Below are positions 1 to 9,932 of a DNA stretch of 64,000 bases, piece by piece. The stretch is taken from NCBI GenBank assembly GCA_965222825.1, contig OZ244964.1:1364001-1428000 (forward strand), read 5' to 3'. A program made the translations under genes and the position numbers. A model generated the notes under the pieces. That model was not told where the DNA came from. It did no database searches and saw only the letters and a program-made list of their open reading frames with translations. This stretch comes from G965207335 sp965222825 (GTDB lineage Bacteria; Pseudomonadota; Gammaproteobacteria; PS1; Pseudothioglobaceae). Every line of letters begins with the position of its first letter. The first letter of the stretch is position 1.

Positions 1-1
1 G

Positions 2-79
2 GAATTTATCATATTTGCTAATGAGCAAGCAAAAAAAGTTAATGTAGCGTATGATGCTATAAAAAAATCTAGACTTTAG
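2..79 (+). CDS. C-terminal end of a J-domain protein (partial)
   Basis: The window opens inside a gene whose last 25 codons are readable and end in TAG. The peptide (FIIFANEQAKKVNVAYDAIKK and a few more residues) resembles the last helix of a DnaJ domain, where the pattern A-x-x-K-x-x-x-x-x-AY-x-x-I-K recurs. DjlA, a membrane co-chaperone that ends in a J domain, is the best guess because the protein stops right after this helix. Only the tail is visible and the diagnostic HPD loop lies outside the window, so the family call is tentative. It converges on pgi with a gap of 28 bases. Confidence 0.5.
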   Translation, partial: EFIIFANEQAKKVNVAYDAIKKSRL

Positions 80-107
80 TAATTAAAAATAAGCAAGCCT
101 TACTTAT

Positions 108-1349
108 TTAAAATTTATGTTTAAATATTTTTAATTTTTGTTTTAAAATTATTTTAGCGTCTTCAACACTAGGTTGGTTGTAAGTATTTATATTTAATAA
201 ATGTCCTACAAGTGAGGTAAGAAGTTCAAAATAATAAATTAATTGCCCTATATTAGACTCATCTTGGGCTTCTAGTTCAATAACATCAATAGCAATATCA
301 CCATAATTTGTTAAAAATTCTATAGTTGCGTCTGCTTGCATATTTATTAGTTGTGAAAATGAGATATTGTTTAATATATCAGCACCAAGTAATTTATCTA
401 GTTTAGTATTTGGGGTAATATTTTGATTATCATAGCTTTTTAACTTAATAAAACTAACACTTTTATCCCTCTTACCTTGTGCTAATAGTTGCAAAAATGA
501 GTGCTGGTCTTTGGGACCTATTAGGCCTATTGGCGTTAATCCAACATTAGTATTGCTATTTTTTTGTAATTTAGCTAAACTTTCTCCCCATAATTGCACA
601 AACCAGTTATTAAAAAAGTGCAATGATTGACTATAACAAAAAACTACATTAATATTAATATAATTAGCATGTTTAGCATAATAATAAGATTTTTTTAACA
701 GAGTATCACAGATATAACCATTATTAAAAAAACTATCTTTAATAATTTTTGCACCTAATAATATTTTGTCTATATTTATACCAACTAAGGCTAGTGGCAC
801 TAAACCTACTGCACTTAGGACAGAAAATCTACCACTAATATTTGTATCTATTGTCAAATAATTTGCTGATATATCTTTTGCGTATATTATTAATTTAGAA
901 TTTTTATCACTAATAAAACTAAATGGCTGATAATCTAGGTTATAAGTTTTTATTTTTGCTAATAGGTATTTATAAAGTGCTATTACCTCAATAGTGTTGC
1001 CTGATTTGCTAATTACTACAAAATGAGTTTTATAAAAATCTAACTTAGAGCAAATATTATCTATATCTATGGGATTTGTGCTATCTAAGAAATGTAATTT
1101 TCTAGTTATTATATGGGTAGTTTTTAAAAATTCATAAATAGCCTGTGCCCCTAAACTACTACCACCTATACCAATTACTACTACAAACTCAATATCAGGC
1201 TGCCTGTTTATAATATTTTTTATATGTTTTTTTATAGGCTTAGTATTTTGTTCTGCAAGCGAATAATGACCAATATTTGTGCTTTCATTTTTAATAGCAT
1301 CTAAGGCATCTTGTTTAAAATCACTATCAAAAAATAGTTTGTTTATCAT
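108..1349 (-). CDS. pgi: glucose-6-phosphate isomerase (short form)
   Basis: This cytoplasmic enzyme interconverts glucose-6-phosphate and fructose-6-phosphate in glycolysis and gluconeogenesis. The 413-residue product has the first SIS domain with GIGGSSLG near residue 60 and the phosphate-binding stretch VISKSGNTIE near 112 (family usual SKTGTT). The second domain begins around ISGRFSVLSAVG and contains QLWGES, holding the catalytic glutamate. It is much shorter than the E. coli enzyme (about 550 residues) and closer in length to the compact forms of Campylobacterota and Gram-positives. The gene is monocistronic here, with about 190 bases between its start and the end of the upstream nuclease gene. 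Confidence 0.9.
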   Translation of the reverse strand: MINKLFFDSDFKQDALDAIKNESTNIGHYSLAEQNTKPIKKHIKNIINRQPDIEFVVVIGIGGSSLGAQAIYEFLKTTHIITRKLHFLDSTNPIDIDNICSKLDFYKTHFVVISKSGNTIEVIALYKYLLAKIKTYNLDYQPFSFISDKNSKLIIYAKDISANYLTIDTNISGRFSVLSAVGLVPLALVGINIDKILLGAKIIKDSFFNNGYICDTLLKKSYYYAKHANYININVVFCYSQSLHFFNNWFVQLWGESLAKLQKNSNTNVGLTPIGLIGPKDQHSFLQLLAQGKRDKSVSFIKLKSYDNQNITPNTKLDKLLGADILNNISFSQLINMQADATIEFLTNYGDIAIDVIELEAQDESNIGQLIYYFELLTSLVGHLLNINTYNQPSVEDAKIILKQKLKIFKHKF

Positions 1350-1538
1350 AATAATTACTGCCTTTTTAAAACATTTAACTTACAGATTAGAGTATTTTTT
1401 AACCTCTCTTATAACGCTAAAATTTTAACAGTCAAAAACCCTAAATCACGCACCATATTTATAATAACTAAATATTATAATCATATCTGTAGGTAAGTTT
1501 TATGGATTTATAATTTTTTGAATATAGTCAAATAATTT

Positions 1539-3302
1539 TTACAATTTTGTTTTGGTTTCTAAAATCAAATCAAACAAGGTTTTAAATCCATCAAAATTTG
1601 ATTTATCAAAATTATCTTTTTTGCATTCTTCGGTAAACTTAACTTTATTAAACTTACCCTTTAAATCTTGAAAAGTTTGGATATTTTTATCAAAATGTTT
1701 TTTCAATACTTCTATTGGAAAATAGTCTTCCACCTCAAAATTTGACTGTTCAAACTTATCTTTTTTAGGATATAGATGTATGTGAATATTATTTATAGTT
1801 TTGCCTTTAAAGTCCTTCTTTTTAGTATCAATATCTAATACATTTTTAATGCATCCATATCCAGTATCATCACTATCAAAAAACGCAATAATTGTTTGCC
1901 CTTTTTTTGGTGTTAGTTCTTCAGTAACCTTTTTAAAAGTATCTGTATCTGTACCGCCTAGCCATAAAAAATTAAAATCTAAATCTTTGTATTTTGGGTT
2001 GCTCTTTTTTAATACTTTTAACGCTGTTGATATGTAGGTTTCATCAGTTTTACCCTCAACAACCAAAATATCTTTTTTTGACTGTAAAAACATCATCTGT
2101 TCTGACACGCCCATTGAGCCACCGCTTATACTGTATAATATATCACTTTGTTTATTGTAATTTGTATTAATTTTTCCGTTTTCAACATACGCTAAATGTT
2201 TAATATCAAAACTATGGGCAAGGGTGGGTGAATGGGTGGTTAAAATAATTTCTCTATTGCTATACTCTTTTAGCATATCAGGAATGAGTTTTTTATTAGC
2301 AATATGAATATGTGCATCAGGCTCGTCAAATAATAAAAGCGAATTTTCATCAGCTAAAACCTCTAAGGCTAGTTTGAGTAATATTTGTTTTTTTTGTCCC
2401 TCGCTTAAACTTTTAATATCAATCTGGTCAATTTTAATATCATTAATAATTCTTGTGATTTTTACACCTAATTTACCGCCCTCTACTGGTGAAGATGCTA
2501 TATATAAATAACTAAATATTTGTTTTATAGTTATTTGTTGATTACCTATATCAAGCGTTCTTAAGGTGTTTGTATTTATAAAGCCGTCTTTATCACTAAG
2601 ACTTTTAATTCTCTTAATTAGGTTTAATGCTTCATTGCCTCTAAATCCTTCATATTTAGCTTCATCTATAGAAAAATTTATATCTATACCGTCTGCTAAT
2701 GCTATATTAAAATTTTCCTTTATAAATTTCTTTGCATCGTTACTATCAAAGCAAAATAAAGCAATCAAACCTAATTGCCAACTATATTTATTGATATATA
2801 ACATTCTTGGCGTAGGTGTGCTAACTTTTTGTTTTAAAAGACTGTTAAAAAACTTTACATAAAAATTTTGGTAATAATCCTCCCATAATCGCAATTCTTC
2901 ACCACTATATAAAGCAATTACTTGTGATGGGCTATAATTTTTTAATGTTTTAGGTGTTGTCTCAGGAATTACAAAACCAAGCTTGTAAAAATTTTTAACT
3001 TCCTCCCAATCATTATGGACATCATTGCCCTTACTTTCAAATTTCACTTTGCTATTTTTTTTGGTAATCCGTATTTCTAAATTATATTGGCTATACTCCA
3101 AAACAAAATTAAACTTAAATGATAAAGCCGTTAAATTATCATCATAAATATGGGAAAAAATAGCACTAATTGCCTCTAGAATATTACTTTTTCCACTAGC
3201 GTTATTACCGATTAAAACGGTAAGACCGTCTCTATTTTTAAAGTTAATGTTAAAATCATTGAGGTTTTTAAAACCATCAATCCACAGACTTTTAAGACGC
3301 AT
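1539..3302 (-). CDS. OLD-family AAA ATPase with TOPRIM nuclease domain
   Basis: The 587-residue protein has an ABC-type ATPase split by a middle region. Walker A GNNASGKS lies at 32-39, a signature LSEGQKKQ near 298 and Walker B LLLFDEPDAH near 323 followed by TTHSPT. A C-terminal TOPRIM domain follows, with VVEGKTDE near 413 and FFDSDDTG near 473. This is the layout of OLD (overcoming lysogenization defect) nucleases and of the GajA subunit of Gabija. The start overlaps hsdS by 11 bases, so it is translationally coupled to the restriction-modification genes. That argues for a role in the same defence island, perhaps as an extra nuclease. Its target is unknown. No UvrD-like GajB partner sits next to it. 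Confidence 0.85.
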   Translation of the reverse strand: MRLKSLWIDGFKNLNDFNINFKNRDGLTVLIGNNASGKSNILEAISAIFSHIYDDNLTALSFKFNFVLEYSQYNLEIRITKKNSKVKFESKGNDVHNDWEEVKNFYKLGFVIPETTPKTLKNYSPSQVIALYSGEELRLWEDYYQNFYVKFFNSLLKQKVSTPTPRMLYINKYSWQLGLIALFCFDSNDAKKFIKENFNIALADGIDINFSIDEAKYEGFRGNEALNLIKRIKSLSDKDGFINTNTLRTLDIGNQQITIKQIFSYLYIASSPVEGGKLGVKITRIINDIKIDQIDIKSLSEGQKKQILLKLALEVLADENSLLLFDEPDAHIHIANKKLIPDMLKEYSNREIILTTHSPTLAHSFDIKHLAYVENGKINTNYNKQSDILYSISGGSMGVSEQMMFLQSKKDILVVEGKTDETYISTALKVLKKSNPKYKDLDFNFLWLGGTDTDTFKKVTEELTPKKGQTIIAFFDSDDTGYGCIKNVLDIDTKKKDFKGKTINNIHIHLYPKKDKFEQSNFEVEDYFPIEVLKKHFDKNIQTFQDLKGKFNKVKFTEECKKDNFDKSNFDGFKTLFDLILETKTKL

Positions 3303-4644
3303 TATTATTTTCTATACTCGCTTGACGAGTAAAAATCTCCCTTTCAAATTCTATTAAAGCGTTTTTTTGGTTTTGTTCGGCTTGTTGTTTGAGGGTTTGA
3401 ATATCGTTTTTTATATTTTGGATATGGTTGGCTATTTTATTTTGGATTTTTAGAGGTGGTAATATTATGGGGTAATTTTTGATTTTTTGAGCGTTCAAAT
3501 TAGGCTGATTATTGCCACTCGCTAAAGCTCTTAATCTCTGATATTCATTTTGCAAATAAAACCATAAATAATCAATATTTATATTGTTGGAAAAATTATA
3601 AAATACAGCACAGGCTTGGTTTGTAGTTGCTTCAATATTTAACTTTGATATTCTTCCTCTTGTTAGCCCTTGCCCATACATCGCCATAATTAAACTACCT
3701 TTTGGATAAAGTTTTAAATTTTTATTATCCGCTCCATCTATCGTAATTTTTTCTAATGTATCCAATATATGGTTATTTAGTATTTCTCCTGTTTTCACCC
3801 AAGGAATGTCGCCTTTATAATATTCTAAATTATCTCTTGATGGTGTTCCACCACTTCCTATATTGCAAATATCTGACACCTTGCATACTGGGTATATACT
3901 TTTAATATTGCTTGTTGTTTTTGTTGCAAAATCAAAACCCCATTCTTGTAAATCCTTAAACCTAACAAACTGCAAAATATTATTATTTTGTGTTTCTTCT
4001 TGAGGTAATTCAATACCTAATTCTCTATAAAGATAGGTTTTTATCTCAGCTTCTTTTTGATGTGCTTGCTCGGTTTGTTGCTTTGCTAAATTTAGTTTAT
4101 CTTGATAGTTTTTAACCAGTTGTTGCTGAATTTCTAAAGACGGTAAAGGGATTTTCAATCTTTTAATAAAATTATATGTCGCTTCTGTTTTAATTCCTTC
4201 TGATTTAATAAATGATAAATAATTTTGAAGCACCTTACTTCTTAAAACCAAAACCAGATATTTTTTGCTAATATTGTTGTTAACAATATAAGGCTGATAA
4301 TGTGTTGAACTTAATAATTCATTATCAAAACTATTTATTGCTAATGCCCCTTGGTGAAAGTTTATTTTTGATACTAGTAAATCATTTGAATGTAATCTGT
4401 ACATATCCATACCTGATTTTCTTTCTTCTCTTAAGTGTATAACACCATCTTTAAAAGAGATTTTTTTAACTAAATCTATGTCATTTTTATAATCATTCTT
4501 TTTTACCTTTTCTTGTCTTGGTGTAATTAATTCACCCAATGCAACTAAGTCAAACTGACTTTTCAAAAAATTAGCATTTAGATAATTTTTGATACTCCAA
4601 TCATCTAAACCTTTAAACTGCACAAACTGTAATAAATTGCTCAT
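3292..4644 (-). CDS. hsdS: type I-like restriction-modification specificity subunit
   Basis: This DNA-recognition subunit has two target-recognition domains. The first spans about residues 1-190 and ends in PLPSLEIQQQLV and a coiled helix. The second, about 225-420, begins with a near repeat of the N-terminal motif (LLQFVQFKGLDDW versus ILQFVRFKDLQEW) and ends with PPLKIQNKIA and another coiled helix. The 450-residue length is normal for a complete HsdS. Residues SGGTPS and GDIPWVKTGEI in the second domain are typical. It starts 4 bases after the methylase stop and overlaps the OLD nuclease start, so the three genes form one operon. The recognised sequence cannot be read from the protein. Confidence 0.92.
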   Translation of the reverse strand: MSNLLQFVQFKGLDDWSIKNYLNANFLKSQFDLVALGELITPRQEKVKKNDYKNDIDLVKKISFKDGVIHLREERKSGMDMYRLHSNDLLVSKINFHQGALAINSFDNELLSSTHYQPYIVNNNISKKYLVLVLRSKVLQNYLSFIKSEGIKTEATYNFIKRLKIPLPSLEIQQQLVKNYQDKLNLAKQQTEQAHQKEAEIKTYLYRELGIELPQEETQNNNILQFVRFKDLQEWGFDFATKTTSNIKSIYPVCKVSDICNIGSGGTPSRDNLEYYKGDIPWVKTGEILNNHILDTLEKITIDGADNKNLKLYPKGSLIMAMYGQGLTRGRISKLNIEATTNQACAVFYNFSNNINIDYLWFYLQNEYQRLRALASGNNQPNLNAQKIKNYPIILPPLKIQNKIANHIQNIKNDIQTLKQQAEQNQKNALIEFEREIFTRQASIENNNAS

Positions 4645-4648
4645 AGCA

Positions 4649-6922
4649 CTACCAAAGGTTATTTTGTATTCTGTGTTGGGTAAATATTTTTAGTAATTCA
4701 GGTAGTTGATTATCGCCCTTTTGTCCTGTGGTGGTAATACCTGCTTTATCTATTTTACTAATTGGTATTTCATAGTCAAAAACTTGCTTAATGATTAACT
4801 TTTTTAATTTAGTTTCCGCTACTTGTAATTTTTTTATATCGTTATTAATAGCCCTGGTTGTATTATCAGTAATACTGGATAAAGCAAAACCAGTAGTTGC
4901 ACCAAGTAAAAAACCAAGCCATTTTTTATCTGCGAGCAAGCCTAATGCACCTCCTGTAAGTGTTAACACTATTTTGTCTTTTGTTTTTTCTTGTTTAGCT
5001 TGTATTAATTGAGCAATGCCTTTTTGTATTTCAAGTAATTGTTTTTTTAGCTCTATTGCTGGTTCTTTTATTTTTAAATTTTCTGTGTTTAGATTTCTGG
5101 TAATTTTTTCATAATGTGATTGTTCCTCAACAGTAAATTTTTTAAAAAATACCAACGAGGTTTTAACCGTTGCCCCTGATGAGATAAATACATCTTGTGG
5201 CAGGGATACAATCAGCAATATTTTGGCTTTAGATTCAAAAAAATCACGGGCTTTTTGTAGGTTTGATGAATTTAAAACACCTTCTGGCAATACAATACCC
5301 ATACGCCCACCGGGTTTTAATAAATCTAAACAACGCTCAACAAATAAAACCTCTGTCGCTCCTGAAGTTTTACCAACTTCAAAAAGCCCTCTGATTGATT
5401 CACCTATATTATCAGTTACCTGTTTTATTTCGTTGTTATATAACTCTTCGCCATATTCTTTCTGATATTTTTTAATTGTGTCCTCATTGGTGTATCTATC
5501 ATCCTCTTCAACTGTTGGCGTAGTTTTAGCAAGCGTTGTGCCAAAAGGTGGATTGGTAATAATCACATCAAAGCGGTTTCTAAAAATGCCATTAATATTA
5601 AGCAAGCCATCATTATGGTGTATGCCGTTATGCCCATCACCGTGCATAATCATATTCATTTTTGATACCCTTGCCATGCGCGGGTTGGCATCAGTACCAA
5701 AAATAGATTTGTATGATAATGCTTGTATGCGTTTTTCTTGTTGTTGGTTGGTTTGTATTAAAAATTCTTTGTATTGTTTATTTAGCTTTTTATTATCAAT
5801 ATTTTCTAAATTTTGTCCAAAAATCTCTTTTTGCTTTTTGGCTTTTAGTGTGATAAATTCATCATTAATATTTTGAGCAATACTTTCAAAAGCTTTTATT
5901 AAAAAACCACCGCTACCTGCACAAGGATCACATATTAATTCGTTTTCTTTTGGTTCTAGTAATTCAACAATAAAATCAACAATGGTGCGTGGGGTAAAAA
6001 ACTGCCCCAATTCACCTCTAAAAGTCCTGCCTAAAAAACGCTCAAAGGCTATGCCTTTAACATCGCTACTGGTTGAAGTAAGGTTATAAATTTCTAACTC
6101 TTTAACAATAGATTCAAAACTGGTTTCTCGAATTTTGATTTTTTCGTTATCATCAAAAATACCGTCTTCTTTAAACTCATCTTTAACATCTTTAAACAAG
6201 CGTTGCACATATGAATCTTTGTTACCAACCAAATTCCATGCTTCTCTTTGCCTATTAAATTGTTTAATTGAAAAAATAGCATCTTGTTTTGGATTACGCT
6301 CATACATAATCTTAATAAACAGGATTTTACTAATTTCATCAAAAGCAGCCTCTGGTGATAATTTGTCATTATTTCTGATAATGTTATGGCATTTATGAAG
6401 TAGTTTTGCAAACTCATCGCCGGTAAATTCTTTGGTTTTTGCCAGTGCTTTTTTTAGCTTTTCATTATCTAAAATATCTTTTGCATTAGGAATATCATTA
6501 ACTGGTTGTAGTTTTAAAGGTAATTCATCTTCAACTGTTTTATAAACTTGCAATTGATTACCATTGCTAACGGCAAATAATTTTGCTCTACTCCAAGTAG
6601 CGTAATTGTAGCCCTGATAACAATCCTCAACCTTTAATGCTAAATCTCCTGCCTTTAATTCAACTACTAAAAAAGCAATTTTATTTTTCTGTTTTTCTTC
6701 TTTGGTTTTCCAAATAACCAAATCAGCACTGGCTCTGCCATTGCCTCGCTGTGAAGTAGTTAATTTAACCTCTTGGCTCATTTGCTCTAATGAGTAACCA
6801 TAATCATTAACTAATTTACAAATAAATTCTTGCCTAACAATCTCTTCAGGTTGTGTCACAAGCCATTTATTTTTTAACGATATAAAAATTTTAGTTTTGT
6901 TGTCTTTGTATTCAATTTTCAT
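4649..6922 (-). CDS. fused HsdR_N-type nuclease and N6-adenine DNA methyltransferase
   Basis: Numbering here is from an upstream in-frame GTG at 6961; the ATG at 6922 (residue 14) is the preferred start. An N-terminal domain (about 30-150) has the type I HsdR N-terminal pattern, with a PD-(D/E)xK-like site formed by D80 (ADLVIW) and ELK at 101-103. An N6-adenine methylase follows, with GQFFTPR at 319, SAM motif CDPCAGSGGF at 344 and catalytic NPPFG at 470. Nuclease and methylase in one chain with a separate S subunit recalls BcgI-like type IIB enzymes. No HsdR translocase is present. The region about 663-697 is unusually hydrophobic and glycine-rich for a methylase. Confidence 0.85.
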   Translation of the reverse strand: MKIEYKDNKTKIFISLKNKWLVTQPEEIVRQEFICKLVNDYGYSLEQMSQEVKLTTSQRGNGRASADLVIWKTKEEKQKNKIAFLVVELKAGDLALKVEDCYQGYNYATWSRAKLFAVSNGNQLQVYKTVEDELPLKLQPVNDIPNAKDILDNEKLKKALAKTKEFTGDEFAKLLHKCHNIIRNNDKLSPEAAFDEISKILFIKIMYERNPKQDAIFSIKQFNRQREAWNLVGNKDSYVQRLFKDVKDEFKEDGIFDDNEKIKIRETSFESIVKELEIYNLTSTSSDVKGIAFERFLGRTFRGELGQFFTPRTIVDFIVELLEPKENELICDPCAGSGGFLIKAFESIAQNINDEFITLKAKKQKEIFGQNLENIDNKKLNKQYKEFLIQTNQQQEKRIQALSYKSIFGTDANPRMARVSKMNMIMHGDGHNGIHHNDGLLNINGIFRNRFDVIITNPPFGTTLAKTTPTVEEDDRYTNEDTIKKYQKEYGEELYNNEIKQVTDNIGESIRGLFEVGKTSGATEVLFVERCLDLLKPGGRMGIVLPEGVLNSSNLQKARDFFESKAKILLIVSLPQDVFISSGATVKTSLVFFKKFTVEEQSHYEKITRNLNTENLKIKEPAIELKKQLLEIQKGIAQLIQAKQEKTKDKIVLTLTGGALGLLADKKWLGFLLGATTGFALSSITDNTTRAINNDIKKLQVAETKLKKLIIKQVFDYEIPISKIDKAGITTTGQKGDNQLPELLKIFTQHRIQNNLW

Positions 6923-7000
6923 AGCTATAGTTGATTTTATTTTTTGTATTTTACATAACACTATTTAACTTAAATTTAAACAACCTAAGCCTTATTGACT

Positions 7001-8740
7001 TTAATTATTTACTTTATGCTTAAATTCTGGCACTATTTTTTGTAGTTGTGCTACTTTATCACATTTGCCTAGTAGAGTGTTTATATCTTTATTTAGTTTA
7101 TTAATTGGATAATTATCTTTTTTAGCAACAGTAATAGATGGATAAGAAGTTTTTTTATCACTATCGTTGATTAATAGCTCTTCGTATAATTTTTCGCCAT
7201 CTCTTAACCCAATATATTTTATCTCTATATTATCAGCACCTCTTAGTTTTAGCATTTGTTTGGCTAGTGATAATATTTTTATTGGTTTACCCATATCAAG
7301 GATAAAAATTTCACTACCATCACCCAATGCCCCAGCTTGTAATACTAACTCGCAAGCCTCACTAATTAACATAAAATATCTAGTAATATCAGGATGAGTA
7401 ATGGTAATAGGTCCGCCTTGTTCTATTTGTTTTTCAAATAGTGGTATTACACTGCCACTACTACCTAAAACATTACCAAATCTAACTGCCACAATTTTAG
7501 TATTATTACAAACCACATTTTGGGCGTATAATTCGCATATTCTTTTAGTTGCACCCATTATGCTAGTGGGACGAACTGCTTTGTCTGTGCTAATTAGCAC
7601 TAGCTTAGCAATATTATTGCTAACAGCTAGGTCAATAACATTTTTTGTGCCTAAAACATTATTATTAATACTTTGGGTAATATTTGCCTCTACCATAGGC
7701 ACATGTTTATACGCAGCTGCGTGCAACACTATATCTATATCATACTTTTTAAATACCTCAGATAAGCCATCTTTATCAATAACAGATAATAAGACCAGGT
7801 TTATATTGTATGCTGATAATTCTTGCTCGATAACATAAAGGCTATACTCATTATGGTCTAATAAAATAACACAATTAGCATTAAATTTAGCACATTGTTT
7901 AGCTAACTCGCTACCTATTGTGCCTCCAGCACCTGTTATTAGAATTATTTTATTATTGACAAATTTGTCAATAAAATTCTCATCTAAATCAACAGGATGC
8001 CTAGCGAGTAAATCTTTAATATCTATATTTTTTAGTTGGCTGGTATATGGTGAACTAAGCAACATATTATCTAAGCTGGGTAATATTTTTACCTCAGAGG
8101 CGTATTGTTCTAAGTCATTATAAATCTTTTTTACAGTGCTACTATCTACTGATGGTACGGCTATTACTAATAAATCAAGTTTGATATTTTGAAAATTTTT
8201 GCTAAATTTTGCCCTAGATACAATACCAATACCATCAATAGATCTAGAGGCTAATTTTTTATCATCATCAATAAAAACTTTTAATTTATAACTAGTTAGA
8301 GAAAATTCACTAGCTACCTTTAACCCCGCTTGACCTGCACCAAATATAGCTAGGGTTTTTTTATTTAATTTACTATTTTTTTTAGTAAAATATTGATAAC
8401 TATAAATTAGCAAATTATTAAGAAATAAAAATATAAATAATTCGCTAACAAGCAGCGCTATTCGCACCTCACCGTGAAAAAATGGCATATAAACAATAAA
8501 TGCTATAAAATTTATCAAAGTTTTAATCAAAAATAGTTTATTAGACGCTCTAGACCAAGATGCTGAATAATCACGAAAAATAAATATTGATGCTATAACT
8601 CTTAATAATATTACTGCTAGCACTACGCTTATTAAAAATTCTTTATGAAAAATCCAGAATGTCCATAAAAAAGATATAAAAGTTAGCAATATTATTACTA
8701 TAAAATTTATAATAGTTTTGGTAAATATATTTACTGACAT
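7001..8740 (-). CDS. membrane UDP-GlcNAc 4,6-dehydratase, PglF/WbpM/FlaA1-like
   Basis: The first step of 2,4-diamino sugar synthesis is 4,6-dehydration of UDP-N-acetylglucosamine. The 579-residue protein has about four N-terminal transmembrane helices (1-120), a Rossmann-like CoA-binding-type domain starting IFGAGQAGLK near 133, and a C-terminal short-chain dehydrogenase domain with GAGGTIGSE near 270. The active-site region reads STDKAVRPTSIMGATKR, where the usual catalytic tyrosine is replaced by methionine, as in WbpM and PglF. It follows the aminotransferase gene with a 4-base gap and ends the polysaccharide run. PglF of the bacillosamine pathway is the closest functional parallel; the exact sugar is inferred from neighbours. 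Confidence 0.88.
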   Translation of the reverse strand: MSVNIFTKTIINFIVIILLTFISFLWTFWIFHKEFLISVVLAVILLRVIASIFIFRDYSASWSRASNKLFLIKTLINFIAFIVYMPFFHGEVRIALLVSELFIFLFLNNLLIYSYQYFTKKNSKLNKKTLAIFGAGQAGLKVASEFSLTSYKLKVFIDDDKKLASRSIDGIGIVSRAKFSKNFQNIKLDLLVIAVPSVDSSTVKKIYNDLEQYASEVKILPSLDNMLLSSPYTSQLKNIDIKDLLARHPVDLDENFIDKFVNNKIILITGAGGTIGSELAKQCAKFNANCVILLDHNEYSLYVIEQELSAYNINLVLLSVIDKDGLSEVFKKYDIDIVLHAAAYKHVPMVEANITQSINNNVLGTKNVIDLAVSNNIAKLVLISTDKAVRPTSIMGATKRICELYAQNVVCNNTKIVAVRFGNVLGSSGSVIPLFEKQIEQGGPITITHPDITRYFMLISEACELVLQAGALGDGSEIFILDMGKPIKILSLAKQMLKLRGADNIEIKYIGLRDGEKLYEELLINDSDKKTSYPSITVAKKDNYPINKLNKDINTLLGKCDKVAQLQKIVPEFKHKVNN

Positions 8741-8744
8741 TTGT

Positions 8745-9932
8745 TTAGATATTGCTGGTTTTATCTGCTTGTTGCATAATTTTATCTAATATTGAGCAAA
8801 ACTTATCCATTTCATATCTACTTAGGCTAGGGTGGGTTAAAAACATTAGAGTTTTTCCTGATAAACTTTTAGCATTTTTAAGCCGTTTTTTAGGTTTAAA
8901 GTCTTTATTATCAAATGCTTTTTCTAAGTAAACCTCAGGGCAAGAGCCAGAAAAACACGGCACTCCATTATTGTTTATTTCATCTCTGATTTTACTAGCA
9001 TTCCAATTATTATTTAGCAAACTTTCATCAACCTCTATATAAGCTTTATAAGCAGAATGGACTATATAGTGAGGTATTTCCGGGACAATAAGAGATTTGT
9101 ATTTACTAGCTGTTAGCCATATTTTACTAGCGTTATTTAATCTTAATTTTAGCCAATGCGGTAATTTTTTTAATTGTATACTACCAATTACAGCTTGCAT
9201 TTCTGTCATACGGTAATTACTGCCAAAACTATTATGCGACCACCTAAAACCATCTCTTATTACACTATTTACTATTTTTGATTTGCCATGGTCTTTGTAA
9301 GAAAACATTTTATCTGCCAGTAGTTTATTATTAGTAGCAATCATACCTCCTTCGCCACCTGTTGTAATGATTTTATCCTGACAAAAAGACCAAACTCCAA
9401 TATCTCCAATACTTCCTACTATGTTGTTTTTATACTTAGCACCATGTGCTTGGGCACAATCTTCAATAATAGCAATATTATTTTTTTTAGCAAGAGATAC
9501 AATATCATCCATCTCACAAGGAAAACCTGCTAAATGCACACATATTATTGCTTTGGTTTTAGCACTAATTACTTGACTTATACTATCTGCTACTATATTA
9601 CCAGAATTGCTATCAATATCAGCGAAGATCGGCTTTGCCCCTACTGTTATTACACAAGAAGTGGACGCAATAAAACTTCTAGGGGTAACTATTACTTCAT
9701 CACCTTTTTTAATATTTAAAACTCTAAGTGCCAATTCCAACGCAAGAGTGCCATTGGCAATAGCAATAGCATAATTACAGCCTATAAATTCTGCAAATTC
9801 TACCTCAAATTTTTTGACTTTATTACCAGTCCAGTAATTAACCTTGTTAGATGATAAAACTTTAGCAACTGCATCTACTTCTTGTTTGCTAAAATTAGGC
9901 CAAGGCGAAAAATCAGTATTAGAATTTATCAA
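8745..9932 (-). CDS. DegT/DnrJ/EryC1 sugar aminotransferase, PglE-like role
   Basis: This PLP-dependent aminotransferase of sugar-nucleotide pathways probably aminates the 4-keto sugar made by the adjacent dehydratase. The 395-residue sequence begins with the common family opening WPNFSKQEVDAV and VNYWTG. It has the PLP aspartate region IIEDCAQAHGA near 175 and the Schiff-base lysine in FCQDKIITTGGEGG near 205. The start overlaps the stop of the preceding small coiled-coil gene by 4 bases. The family call is firm; substrate and stereochemistry are inferred from the neighbouring PglF-, PglD- and PglC-like genes. Confidence 0.88.
   Translation of the reverse strand: MINSNTDFSPWPNFSKQEVDAVAKVLSSNKVNYWTGNKVKKFEVEFAEFIGCNYAIAIANGTLALELALRVLNIKKGDEVIVTPRSFIASTSCVITVGAKPIFADIDSNSGNIVADSISQVISAKTKAIICVHLAGFPCEMDDIVSLAKKNNIAIIEDCAQAHGAKYKNNIVGSIGDIGVWSFCQDKIITTGGEGGMIATNNKLLADKMFSYKDHGKSKIVNSVIRDGFRWSHNSFGSNYRMTEMQAVIGSIQLKKLPHWLKLRLNNASKIWLTASKYKSLIVPEIPHYIVHSAYKAYIEVDESLLNNNWNASKIRDEINNNGVPCFSGSCPEVYLEKAFDNKDFKPKKRLKNAKSLSGKTLMFLTHPSLSRYEMDKFCSILDKIMQQADKTSNI

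Noticed and set aside
1539..4644. Gabija defence system
   Set aside because: The OLD-type protein resembles GajA, but no UvrD-like GajB helicase gene is adjacent; the partner genes are restriction-modification.
6094..6417. 107-codon minus-strand ORF inside the methylase gene
   Set aside because: It lies in another frame of a well-conserved methylase coding sequence and has no recognisable features.
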